DNA of 64,000 nucleotides from Planctomycetota bacterium (GTDB lineage Bacteria > Planctomycetota > UBA1135 > UBA2386): contig JACKHZ010000008.1 in NCBI GenBank assembly GCA_020638735.1, positions 930,001 through 994,000 of the forward strand, given 5' to 3'. The notes beneath the pieces are model-generated. The model made no database searches, was not told the DNA's origin, and was given only the letters and a program-made list of their open reading frames with translations. Of the stretch, positions 17,324-25,337 are shown piece by piece (the first letter of the stretch is position 1; each line of letters begins with the position of its first letter). Position numbers and translations under genes: made by a program.

Positions 17324-18244
17324 ATGCCGGCGATGCGTCCGCTAGCCCATCTCGCCCTCGCGCTGTGCGCTGCCTGCGCCACCGCGCCGCGCAGCGAACG
17401 CGCCGCGCTGGACGCGGCGCCGGTGCTGGCGCTGCGCGCCGCCGACTTCCCCGCCGCGGCGGCGCTGCTCGACGGCTACGCCGCCACGGACGACGACCCG
17501 ATGCTGCGCGTCGGCGACGCTGCGCTGCTGGCGCTCGAGTTCCGTCGCGGCGCGCGTGTCGAGCGGCAGCTGATGCGGCTCGAGGTCGTCGCATTGCCGA
17601 TCGTGCGCACCGCGTTCGGCGACGTGCAGGCGACGCTGCGGCGCACCACCACGGGCACCCTGACGACCACCACCAACGACGGCGAGCCCCACTCGCAGAG
17701 CTACGTGATGCACGACGTGACCGTTCGCGTGCAGCGCTTCGCCGCCGACGGCCGCGAGCTGGCCAGCGCCGACGTCACGCTCTACGAGGAGGCGCTGCGC
17801 GCCGGTTGGTGGCCCGACACCGACCCGGCGGCCGACGAGACCGCGCGGGCGATGGCCAGCATGATCACCTTCAGCATGCAGCGGCTCGCCAACGACGAAC
17901 GTTCGTTGCGCGACGCGCTGTTCCTGGCTGTCGACCCGCCGAGCCTCTGGTCGCTGGCGACCAACCTGGGCGTGCTGGTCAACGTGCGCACCGCGGTCGC
18001 GCCGCCGGTCACGTTCCCGGCACGGTTGCCCGGCAGCGACGGCGCCGAGGTGCGCGTCTACCGCCTCGACCTCGACCTCAACGGCGACCCGGCGCTCGAG
18101 GCCGACCTGCTGATCGTGAAGCCGCGCGGCGGCACGATGCTCTGCGGCGGTCTGGTCGGCGTGGTCGCGCGCAACCCCGACGACCCCGAGCGCGGCGTCG
18201 TCGCCAGGCTGCTGGCGACGCGGCGCGGGGCAGCGGCGGAGTAG
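17324..18244 (+). CDS. Predicted lipoprotein of unknown function
   Basis: 306 residues from ATG 17324, which has GGGG a few bases upstream; ATG 17333 is an alternative. The N-terminus is a short lipoprotein signal ending LCAAC. The mature part is mixed alpha/beta with no motif I recognise; a central Thr-rich stretch and a VTVRVQRF-like strand are visible. It begins 31 bases after the sigma-factor gene on the same strand, so it may be transcribed with it. It converges on the nucleotidyltransferase-like gene. I cannot assign a function. Confidence 0.65.
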   Translation: MPAMRPLAHLALALCAACATAPRSERAALDAAPVLALRAADFPAAAALLDGYAATDDDPMLRVGDAALLALEFRRGARVERQLMRLEVVALPIVRTAFGDVQATLRRTTTGTLTTTTNDGEPHSQSYVMHDVTVRVQRFAADGRELASADVTLYEEALRAGWWPDTDPAADETARAMASMITFSMQRLANDERSLRDALFLAVDPPSLWSLATNLGVLVNVRTAVAPPVTFPARLPGSDGAEVRVYRLDLDLNGDPALEADLLIVKPRGGTMLCGGLVGVVARNPDDPERGVVARLLATRRGAAAE

Positions 18245-18258
18245 CCGGCCTCACTCCG
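18237..18258. terminator. Hairpin across a convergent junction
   Basis: CGGAGT and ACTCCG pair across a ten-base loop, covering the stop codons of the lipoprotein and nucleotidyltransferase-like genes. No T tract. Confidence 0.35.
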
Positions 18259-18865
18259 GCAGGTCGTTGGGCCGCTGCGCGTAGCCCCACAGCTCGCGAT
18301 ACTTCGGCCGCACGTACGGATGCAGCGCGTCGGCGAAGTGCTCGCCGAGGCGGTTCTTGCGGATCAGCTGGATGACGTCGCCCAGATCGCCCGGACGATC
18401 CAGGGCAGTGAGTCCGCTGGCGAGCTTCATCTCGACAAGGGTACCCAGCGAGACGTACTGCGCACCGCCGTGATCGACCGCAACCGTGACCGGGTCGGAG
18501 AACACGACGCCATGGTTCGTACCGTCTCCAGGCACTTCCCCAGTCAGCAGGAAGCGCACCGACACGCGCGACTCCGCATCGTGCACGCCGCGGCTGCCCG
18601 GGAACTTCTCAACCCAACCGCGACCGAGCGCGCCCTCCTTGAACTGCGCCAATCCCTCCGGCGTCAGCAACACGTCGACATCCGTCGTCGTGCGCTCATG
18701 CCCATGGGCGTTGACCGCCATGCCACCGCAGATCGCGTACGGGATCTGCAGCTCCTCCAGCTTCTGCACGAGTCGCGCCATGGCGATGTGCACGTCGGAC
18801 GTGCCCATGAAGAACCGCCCCATCTGTTCGAAGCGGGCACGGAACTCGGGATCCGACGTGGACAC
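18251..18865 (-). CDS. Nucleotidyltransferase-fold protein
   Basis: 204 residues from a GTG start at 18865. The segment ICGGMAVNAHGHERTTTDVD near residue 45 carries the GG...(R)xTxDxD pattern of the minimal nucleotidyltransferase fold (as in AbiEii-like and DUF6036-like proteins), with the DVD acidic pair. A predicted C-terminal helical part includes DVIQLIR, also common in these proteins. No antitoxin-like partner flanks it: the neighbours are an unrelated lipoprotein (convergent) and a flavoprotein upstream on the same strand. Substrate unknown. A CACGAT hexamer six bases before the GTG is a weak match to the leaderless promoter pattern. Confidence 0.75.
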   Translation of the reverse strand: MSTSDPEFRARFEQMGRFFMGTSDVHIAMARLVQKLEELQIPYAICGGMAVNAHGHERTTTDVDVLLTPEGLAQFKEGALGRGWVEKFPGSRGVHDAESRVSVRFLLTGEVPGDGTNHGVVFSDPVTVAVDHGGAQYVSLGTLVEMKLASGLTALDRPGDLGDVIQLIRKNRLGEHFADALHPYVRPKYRELWGYAQRPNDLPE

Positions 18866-18925
18866 CGCAGCATCGTGGCCCCGACTCCCTGGAGAGGGAA
18901 GATGGGCATGCGCGGGATCGGGAAC

Positions 18926-20326
18926 TCAGCCCAACCGCACCGTGCCGAGCATGCCCGCCGGATCACAGTGCGCACCGATCACCCGGCACAGCGCCTTCAC
19001 CTCACCGTCCGCATACCGATCGTAGAAGCGCTGGTTGTGCGGCCCGACGCCGTGCTCGGCCGAGTAGCTGCCGCCGTGGCCGACCACCGCGAGCTCGTAG
19101 ATGCGATCCTGCAGCGTCGCCTTCAGCGCCGCCTCGTCGCTCACGTCCGCCGCCTGCCAGACCAGGTTGAGGTGCGTGCCGCCGTCGCCCCAGTGGCCGT
19201 AGTCGCACAGCCTGACGAACGGGAACTCCGCCGCCAGCAGCGCCGCGACCTGATCGGTGAACACCGGCAGCTGCGAACGCGGCACGCTGACGTCGAACGC
19301 CAGCATGCGGCCGTCGCTGCGCAGGCTCTCGCTGATGTGGTGGCGCAGCTGCCAGAACTCGTCGCCGTCGGCGATCAGCACGTCGACGATCGCGTCCTCG
19401 GCCGCCTCGAGGTGCGCGCCGAGCCGCTCCTCGAGCACGTCGCTCAGCGCCAGCGAAGCGGCCGGCAGCGTCGACGACAGCTCGACCAGCGCGCTGTAGG
19501 CCGGCAGCTCGGCGAACGGCCGGCGCAGGTTCGGCTGGTGGCGCAGCACCGCGTCGAGCGCGTTGCTGCTCATCACCTCGAACGCGCTGAGCACGTCGCC
19601 GAGGTCCTTCTCGACCGCCGACAAGAGCGCCACCACCGCCGCGCCGTCGCGGCAGCCGACCAGCGCCGTCGCGCGCTGCGCCGGCTTCGGCGCCAGCTGC
19701 AGCACGGCGCGCGTGACGACGCCGAACACGCCGGTGGTGCCGACGAACAGCTGCTTCATGTCGAGGCCGGTGTTGTTCTTGCGCAGCCGATTCAGCTGCG
19801 AGACGACCCGGCCATCGCCCAAGACGATCTCCGCGCCGAGCAGATTGTGGCGCACGTCGCCGTACTTGAGCAGCCGCGTGCCGCCGGTGTTGGTCGCGAC
19901 CATGCCGCCGATCTGCGGGTCGGCGCCGAGGTCGACCGGGAACCACAGGCCGTGCGGCGCGAGCGCTTCGTTGAGCTGGCTCAGCAGCACGCCGCCGTCG
20001 ACCAGCGCGGTGCGCGCCTCGACGTCGACGTCGATCGTCTTGTTGAGGCGCTCCAGGCTCACGACCACCATCGCGCCGCTCTGGTCCGGCGTCGACGCGG
20101 CGACCAGCCCGGTGTTGGCGCCCTGCACGACGACGCGCGCGGCGTGCTCGCGGCACAGTCGCAGCGTCGCCGCGACCTCGTCGCTGCTCGCCGGCCGCGC
20201 GACGCAGCGCGCGGTGCCGCGGCCGTAGCGCCAGCCCTCCTCGTAGCGCACGCGGTCGGCGGCGTCGGTGATCACCCCGCGGTCTCCGAGGGCCTGGGTC
20301 AGGGCTTCGACGAGTCGATCGCTCAT
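18926..20326 (-). CDS. FAD-linked oxidase, D-2-hydroxyglutarate dehydrogenase-like
   Basis: 466 residues from ATG 20326 (MSDRLVEAL). It shows the PCMH-type FAD-binding half (ARVVVQGANTGLVAAS, LGADPQIGGMVATNTGGTR, VGTTGVFGVVTRAVL) and the C-terminal FAD-oxidase half (DYGHWGDGGTHLNL, SAEHGVG with the catalytic-region Glu/His). These fit the D-lactate/D-2-hydroxyglutarate dehydrogenase family, which oxidises a D-2-hydroxy acid to the 2-oxo acid. The nearby HglS-type enzyme would make D-2-hydroxyglutarate, so I favour that substrate, giving 2-oxoglutarate. The two genes share a strand but are separated by a gene on the other strand, so they are not a simple operon. D-lactate remains possible. Confidence 0.85.
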   Translation of the reverse strand: MSDRLVEALTQALGDRGVITDAADRVRYEEGWRYGRGTARCVARPASSDEVAATLRLCREHAARVVVQGANTGLVAASTPDQSGAMVVVSLERLNKTIDVDVEARTALVDGGVLLSQLNEALAPHGLWFPVDLGADPQIGGMVATNTGGTRLLKYGDVRHNLLGAEIVLGDGRVVSQLNRLRKNNTGLDMKQLFVGTTGVFGVVTRAVLQLAPKPAQRATALVGCRDGAAVVALLSAVEKDLGDVLSAFEVMSSNALDAVLRHQPNLRRPFAELPAYSALVELSSTLPAASLALSDVLEERLGAHLEAAEDAIVDVLIADGDEFWQLRHHISESLRSDGRMLAFDVSVPRSQLPVFTDQVAALLAAEFPFVRLCDYGHWGDGGTHLNLVWQAADVSDEAALKATLQDRIYELAVVGHGGSYSAEHGVGPHNQRFYDRYADGEVKALCRVIGAHCDPAGMLGTVRLG

Positions 20327-20409
20327 GGTCGGATCTTGCCGCATCGCGCGGTCTCGTTCATCAGTCGGAGTTGACGGTCGCGACGCGGCGGCCGCATCAT
20401 GCGTCGCAA

Positions 20410-20961
20410 ATGACGACCCGCCGCTTCGGCACCATCCTGCGCCACCTGCGCGAGTCGCCCGAGGCGGCCCGAGAGCTGGCGGCGAAGCTGCCCGACGAGG
20501 CGCTGATCGAGCTCGGCGCGGCGATCCGCGACGAGCAGGCGCGTCGCGCGCGCGAGGCCGGCGACCAGCAGGCGGTGCTGGAGGCGGCGTTCCGCATCGG
20601 CTTCGGCCGCGACGGGATCGGCGTGCAGCCGTGGATCGAGGCGCCGTTCGTGGTCTGCCCCGGCGGCCTGGTCGGCAAGAACCGCGGCAACCACAAGTGC
20701 CAGTTCGTCTCGGTCGACGACGTCTGGGTGTGGGACTCGGGCGATCTGATCCACGAGGAGAAGCGCAACGCGCCGGGCGACGACGAGGGCTTTCGCGCGG
20801 TGGCGCTGCTGCCGATCGTCGAAGGCATGGCCCTCGACGTGGTGCGCGCGCGCATGCGGCAGGGTCAGCACAACGTCGAACGGGTGGTCAGCTACGTCGT
20901 CGAGAAGGGCAAGCTGGTCGAGGTCGAGCGCCGCGACGTGTCGCCGCGCGGCGCGCGCTGA
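20410..20961 (+). CDS. Conserved-looking hypothetical protein
   Basis: 183 residues from ATG 20410. The N-terminal 65 residues are helical and charged; the middle holds a Trp/Cys-containing core (WIEAPFVVCPGG, KCQFVSVDDVWVWDS) and a C-terminal helix. No signal peptide or membrane segment. It sits between the two genes of the proposed 2-oxoadipate pathway but on the opposite strand. I do not recognise a family. Confidence 0.7.
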   Translation: MTTRRFGTILRHLRESPEAARELAAKLPDEALIELGAAIRDEQARRAREAGDQQAVLEAAFRIGFGRDGIGVQPWIEAPFVVCPGGLVGKNRGNHKCQFVSVDDVWVWDSGDLIHEEKRNAPGDDEGFRAVALLPIVEGMALDVVRARMRQGQHNVERVVSYVVEKGKLVEVERRDVSPRGAR

Positions 20962-20969
20962 CGCGGGAC

Positions 20970-22028
20970 TCAGACCGAGGCCTTCTCGACCCCCGGGTCG
21001 GCGTCGCGCCGACCGGCGTCGTTGGCCGTCATCTTGAAGATCGCCGTCGCGTTGCCGGCGTCGAAGCGCAGGTCGAGCACGCCCGGCCGCTCCTCGTCGC
21101 GGCTGATGAACTCGTGGAACGAGCCCGGCACGATCGCCGCGCGCAGCGAACCGTCGTCGCCGACGAACAGCCGCTCGACCGACGCGGCGCGGAACGCCGT
21201 CTGCCGCACGCGGCCGCTCCGCGACACCTCGACGGTGTCCTTCATCGGCCGGCCGAGGCGACGCTGCCGCTCGGCGACCGCGACCACGTCGGCGACCCGG
21301 TCGGTGGCGTGGTTGAACGAGTTGCCCTCGGTGGCGATCCACGCCATCTCCTTCGACTCGCGCAGCAGCGCCTGGTAGTCGGCCCAGGTCGGCTCGGCGT
21401 GCTGCCGGTCGAAGCAGCCGAACAGGTTGGGCAGCAGGTGGGCGGCGTCCTCGAACGACAGCTCGTGCTTCTCCGCCAGCTCGGCGAGCAGACCCTTCGC
21501 CGACAGCGGCAGCGGGTCGCGCGAGCCACCGACGGTGCGCTGCACGGCCATCTGGAAGGTGTCGGTGAAGCACTCAGGGTGCAGCTCGCTGACGAAGAAC
21601 TGCGCGATGTGCTCGGGCAGGTCGCGGTGCGCGTAGGCGCGGCCGGTCATCGCCAGCTTCTCCAGCGGGTAGGTGTCGCGCAGCTCGAAGCCGAGCGGCT
21701 CGAGGATGCGGGCGAACGCCGCGTGGCCGCCGGGAAGCGCGCCGCAGTCGGTCGCGACGGTGCGCAGCGCGCCGTGGTCGAACACCAGCTTCTGGCCGTG
21801 GCGCACGGCGTCGCCGACGTAGGCGGCGGCCATCGGCACGCGCCGCGTGACGTCCTCGAACAGCAGCATGTCGAGCGCCTGCGCCAGCTCGGCACGCGAC
21901 ACCCTCCCGGTGACCGGGGTGAGCAGGCCCGGGTGGATCGTCAGGGCCTCGAACAGGCGCACCGTGCGGACCGTGCCGACGACGCGGTCGAGCAACTGCC
22001 ACAGGGTCGACTCATGCAGGATCTTCAT
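20970..22028 (-). CDS. hglS: DUF1338 2-oxoadipate dioxygenase/decarboxylase
   Basis: 352 residues from ATG 22028; the frame stays open further upstream but that part overlaps the LysR gene and looks random. The DUF1338 (HglS/YdcJ) fold is non-heme iron dependent and turns 2-oxoadipate into D-2-hydroxyglutarate plus CO2 in lysine breakdown. The metal ligands fit: His85 with Arg89 in DHGALR, His240 in NHATDR, Glu306 in FHEFISR. Their spacing (155 and 66) is close to the His70/His226/Glu294 I recall for the Pseudomonas enzyme. A divergent LysR gene and the D-2-hydroxyglutarate dehydrogenase-like gene nearby support the pathway. No lysine aminotransferase is in the window. Confidence 0.9.
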   Translation of the reverse strand: MKILHESTLWQLLDRVVGTVRTVRLFEALTIHPGLLTPVTGRVSRAELAQALDMLLFEDVTRRVPMAAAYVGDAVRHGQKLVFDHGALRTVATDCGALPGGHAAFARILEPLGFELRDTYPLEKLAMTGRAYAHRDLPEHIAQFFVSELHPECFTDTFQMAVQRTVGGSRDPLPLSAKGLLAELAEKHELSFEDAAHLLPNLFGCFDRQHAEPTWADYQALLRESKEMAWIATEGNSFNHATDRVADVVAVAERQRRLGRPMKDTVEVSRSGRVRQTAFRAASVERLFVGDDGSLRAAIVPGSFHEFISRDEERPGVLDLRFDAGNATAIFKMTANDAGRRDADPGVEKASV

Positions 22029-22163
22029 CTTTTGGCTCCAACCACCAGGAGGAATGGAGCGACTGCAACTACATGCAATCGCCCCATGGCGGCAGAAGAC
22101 TACGACTTGGACGACCACCTGGCAGCGACGCAGAACGTGACATCTCCACATGACTTCATGCAC

Positions 22164-22169
22164 TAGGAT
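22164..22169 (+). promoter_or_regulatory. -10-like TAGGAT before the LysR gene
   Basis: TAGGAT ends six bases before the GTG start of the LysR gene, so transcription would begin at or next to the start codon (leaderless). It lies in the 147-base divergent region shared with hglS. Confidence 0.5.
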
Positions 22170-22175
22170 CATCAT

Positions 22176-23087
22176 GTGTCCCGTTCCCTCCCTAGCACCG
22201 CGGCTTTGCAGGCGTTCGAGAGTGCCGCGTTCCACCTCAGCGTCACCGCCGCCGCCGCCGAACTCAGCCTGACCCAGAGCGCCGTCAGCCGACAGATCCA
22301 GGGGCTCGAACAGCACCTCGGCACCGAGCTGTTCGTGCGGCAGCGGCAACGCATCCGCCTGACCGAGGCCGGTCACCGCTACCTCGAGCACGTGCGCCAC
22401 GCGTTCGATCGGCTGGAGGCGGCCCAGCTCGAGCTGCGCACCGCGCGCGGCGGCGGCGGCGTGCTGCAACTCGGCATCCTGCCGACCTACGGCACGCGCT
22501 GGCTGATCCCGCGGTTCACGTCGTTCGCCGCCGCGCATCCGGCGATCCAGGTGCACTTCACGACCCGCCTGTCGGTGTTCGACTTCGCCAGCCAGGACCT
22601 CGACGCGGCGATCCACTACGGCGAAGGTCACTGGCCCGGCGCGATCGTCGAGCCGCTGATGGACGAGGAGGTCGTGCTGGTCTGCAGCGCCGACTACCGC
22701 GACGCGCGCAGCCTGCGCACCCCGGCCGACCTGCAGCGCGCGACGCTGCTGCAGATCGAGAGCCGCCCCCACGCCTTCGACGACTGGCTGCTGGCCAAGG
22801 GCATCGACGGCGTCGACGGCCGCCGCGGACCGCGCTTCGAACACCACCAGATGGCGCTCGAGGCGGCGGTCGCCGCCCTCGGCGTCGCCGTGCTGCCGTC
22901 GTTCGTCGTCGACGACGAGCTGCGGAAGGGCCGCGTCGTCGAGGCGCTGCCCGACACCCGCACGCGCACCGGCAAGGGCTACTTCCTGGCCTACCCGGAG
23001 CGCCGCGCGACGCTGCCGGCGCTGCGCGCGTTCCGCGCGTGGCTGCTGCAGCAGCACGGCGTGCGACGCACCGACGACGAGCCGTGA
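22176..23087 (+). CDS. LysR-family transcriptional regulator
   Basis: 303 residues from GTG 22176. Residues about 5-65 are a LysR winged helix (LQAFESAAFHLSVTAAAAEL, TQSAVSRQIQGLE, LFVRQRQRIRLTEAG), followed by a linker helix and a LysR substrate domain (LQLGILPTYGTRWLIPRF, DLDAAIHYG, EAAVAALGVAVLPSF). The GcvA-like arrangement is typical of amino-acid regulators. It is divergent from hglS, the usual position for a LysR acting on its neighbour, with lysine or 2-oxoadipate metabolites as possible inducers (inference). I could not find a convincing T-N11-A site by eye in the 147-base gap. Confidence 0.95.
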   Translation: MSRSLPSTAALQAFESAAFHLSVTAAAAELSLTQSAVSRQIQGLEQHLGTELFVRQRQRIRLTEAGHRYLEHVRHAFDRLEAAQLELRTARGGGGVLQLGILPTYGTRWLIPRFTSFAAAHPAIQVHFTTRLSVFDFASQDLDAAIHYGEGHWPGAIVEPLMDEEVVLVCSADYRDARSLRTPADLQRATLLQIESRPHAFDDWLLAKGIDGVDGRRGPRFEHHQMALEAAVAALGVAVLPSFVVDDELRKGRVVEALPDTRTRTGKGYFLAYPERRATLPALRAFRAWLLQQHGVRRTDDEP

Positions 23088-23215
23088 GCCCGCGACGCAC
23101 AACGCCACTGTGCCGGCACGACCGCCGCGGCGCGCTTCCACGCCTGCCGCACAACTCCCCGCCGTCGGGCCAATGACCGCTGACGCGCGACGCGGCGCGG
23201 ACCGTATGCGCGGCC

Positions 23216-23941
23216 ATGAACCGCATCGCACTGCCCCTCCCCCTCCTCGCCGGCCTCACGCTGGCCGCGCTCGCGGCCGCACCGCGCGCGCAGAACCCGA
23301 CGCCGTGGCCGCTCGGCCGCCCCGTGCCGAGCACGATCGCCAACGACGGCGACGCATGGCTGCCGTACCTGGCGTGCACGCCGACCGTACTCGACGCACA
23401 AGGGAACCTGGTCGCCCCGATCTCCTGCACGGTGACACAGTTCGCGATGGCGCCCGGCGAGACGTGGACGACATGGTGGGACCAGCGCGACATGCTCGGC
23501 CAGCAGGTCCTCCCCGGCATCTACTTCGTCGACGGCCAACCGTTCGAGCTGGGCGCCACCCCGTTGGGCGTGGCGCCGCTGGGCATGCCCCATCCCGGCC
23601 ACACCCGGCGCTTCGCGCTGAGCGCGCCGACCCAATCACACCGCCCCTACGTCGTCGCCGCATCGCTCAGCGCGACCCACGGCACGGCGCTCGGCTGCGG
23701 CAGGACCTTCCCGCTCGACGACGACTCGCTGCTGGCGCTGTCGCTGAGCACGCCGCGGCTGTTCCCCGACTTCCTGGGCGTGCTCGACGCGTTCGGCAAC
23801 AGCACGTCACCGGCGATCGCGCTGCCCGACCTGCCAGCGCTGCTCGGCCTGCAGTTCTTCGTCGCCGCGGCGACGCTCGACGCGCAGGGGCCGTGCGGCC
23901 TGGGCGTGGTCGGAGACGCCGTCCCGGTGGTCGTGCAGTAG
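23216..23941 (+). CDS. Secreted protein of a Planctomycetes-associated type, unknown function
   Basis: 241 residues, ATG 23216, with a clear signal peptide (MNRIALPLPLLAGLTLAA..., probable cleavage after APRA). The mature chain is beta-rich with hydrophobic strands and conserved-looking DDDSLLALS and ATLDAQGP segments near the end. I associate the last with small secreted proteins abundant in uncultured Planctomycetes, but this is memory, not a search. No catalytic motif. TATGCG lies five bases before the start, again close to the leaderless pattern. It stands alone between the LysR gene and the first glycosyltransferase. Confidence 0.75.
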   Translation: MNRIALPLPLLAGLTLAALAAAPRAQNPTPWPLGRPVPSTIANDGDAWLPYLACTPTVLDAQGNLVAPISCTVTQFAMAPGETWTTWWDQRDMLGQQVLPGIYFVDGQPFELGATPLGVAPLGMPHPGHTRRFALSAPTQSHRPYVVAASLSATHGTALGCGRTFPLDDDSLLALSLSTPRLFPDFLGVLDAFGNSTSPAIALPDLPALLGLQFFVAAATLDAQGPCGLGVVGDAVPVVVQ

Positions 23942-23955
23942 CAGCCGGGCGACGC

Positions 23956-23984
23956 TTCGACGTCGAGGGCCCTGCCGGTATCGT
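23956..23984 (+). promoter_or_regulatory. Promoter-like TTCGAC-17-TATCGT before the first glycosyltransferase
   Basis: TTCGAC (23956-23961), a 17-base spacer and TATCGT (23979-23984), nine bases before the TTG start. It heads the three-gene glycosyltransferase run. Confidence 0.5.
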
Positions 23985-23993
23985 CGGCGCGCC

Positions 23994-25337
23994 TTGCGCG
24001 TCACCCTCGTCGTCCACCAGTTCCCGCCGAACTACTTCACCGGCACCGAGCAGTACGTGCTCGCCGTCGGCCGGGAGCTACAGCGGCGCGGGCACGACGT
24101 CGACGTGTTCGCGCTGGACCCGGCGTTCGGCGAGGCGACCGGGCCGTGGCGCGAGACGCGCGAGGTCGTCGAAGGCCTGCCGGTGCGCCGGATCAACTTC
24201 TGGATGAACCTCGGCCGCGACTGGCGCCGCATGGAGTACCGGCATCCCTACATGGCCGAGGTGTTCGGCGCGCACCTGCGCGAACGCGACAGCGACGTCG
24301 TGCACTGCTTCCACCTGCGCCACGTCGGCGCCGACCTGATCGACCGGGTCGTCGAGCAGGGCCGCCAGCTGTGCATATCGCTGATGGACTTCTGGTTCCT
24401 GTGCCCGCGTGTGATCCTGATGCGCAGCGACGACAGCGCCTGCGACGGTCCGCCCGACGGCGGCCGCGGCTGCCTGCCGTGCCACGCGCCAGAGCTGTGG
24501 GCGGAGCTGCAGGCGAGCGCGGTCGGCGAGGAGATCCTCGGGCTCGAGGCCGTGGCCAGCGGCGTATCGAAGCCCGGCTGGGACCTGCGCAGCAGGGTCG
24601 CGTCGCTGCTCGAGCGGCCGGAGTACCTGCGCCAGAGGCTGGCGATGGCCGACGCGGTGATCGCGCCGACCGCGTTCCTGCGCGAGGTCTTCGTGAAGAA
24701 CGGCGCGCCGGCCGAACGGCTGCACCACCGCGCCTACGGCGTCGACACCGGCGCGCTCGCCGACGAAGTGCGCGCGCTGCGCGACGCCGCCGGTGCCGCG
24801 ACGCGACCGCTGACGTTCGGCTTCTTCGGCACCTTCTCGGCGCACAAGGGGCCACACGTGCTGGTCGAGGCGATGCGCCACGTGCGCGGCGACTGCCGCG
24901 CCCTGTTGCGCGGCCGCCAGAGCGACTTCGCCGACTACTCGGGCGCGCTCGTGCACCAGGCCGCTGTCGACCCGCGCATCCGCATCGACGGGCCGTTCGA
25001 CCGCGCCTCGTTGGCCGCGGCGCTGGCGTCGATCGACGTGCTGATCGTGCCGAGCACGTGGCACGAGAACGCGCCGTTCGTCGTGCTCGAGGCGCGCGCC
25101 GCCGGGCTGCCGGTGCTGGCCAGCCGCTTCGGCGGCCTGGTCGAAGTCGTGCGCGACGAACACGACGGCGAACTGTTCGCGGCCGGCGACGCCGAAGACC
25201 TCGGCCGGCGCCTGCAACGACTGGTCGACGAGCCGGCGCGGCTGCAGACCTACCGCGCCAACGTCGCGCCGCCCAAGACGCTGGCGCAGGCCGTCGACGA
25301 GTTCGAACTGCTCTACCGCGAGGCCGGCCCGCGGTGA
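23994..25337 (+). CDS. GT4-type glycosyltransferase with four-cysteine insert
   Basis: 447 residues from TTG 23994. The N-terminal MRVTLVVHQFPP...GTEQY aligns in place with the paralogous gene at 41778, supporting this start. It is a GT-B fold: N-terminal acceptor half, C-terminal nucleotide-sugar half with GFFGTFSAHKGPHVLVEA and VPSTWHENAPFVVLEARAAGLPV (the E-x7-E-like region of GT4). After DFWFLCPR there is a C...CDGPPDGGRGCLPC set, also in the paralog, which looks metal-binding. Cytoplasmic or peripheral membrane; sugar and acceptor unknown. It overlaps the next gene by four bases. Confidence 0.92.
   Translation: MRVTLVVHQFPPNYFTGTEQYVLAVGRELQRRGHDVDVFALDPAFGEATGPWRETREVVEGLPVRRINFWMNLGRDWRRMEYRHPYMAEVFGAHLRERDSDVVHCFHLRHVGADLIDRVVEQGRQLCISLMDFWFLCPRVILMRSDDSACDGPPDGGRGCLPCHAPELWAELQASAVGEEILGLEAVASGVSKPGWDLRSRVASLLERPEYLRQRLAMADAVIAPTAFLREVFVKNGAPAERLHHRAYGVDTGALADEVRALRDAAGAATRPLTFGFFGTFSAHKGPHVLVEAMRHVRGDCRALLRGRQSDFADYSGALVHQAAVDPRIRIDGPFDRASLAAALASIDVLIVPSTWHENAPFVVLEARAAGLPVLASRFGGLVEVVRDEHDGELFAAGDAEDLGRRLQRLVDEPARLQTYRANVAPPKTLAQAVDEFELLYREAGPR

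Noticed and set aside
18251..18865. Abortive-infection or toxin-antitoxin system based on the nucleotidyltransferase-like gene
   Set aside because: No antitoxin or transcription-factor partner is adjacent; the fold alone is not enough.
22086..22166. 26-codon open frame (starts MAAEDYDLDD) just before the LysR gene
   Set aside because: No ribosome site, and its stop lies inside the TAGGAT hexamer. Probably a chance frame, though a leader peptide cannot be excluded.
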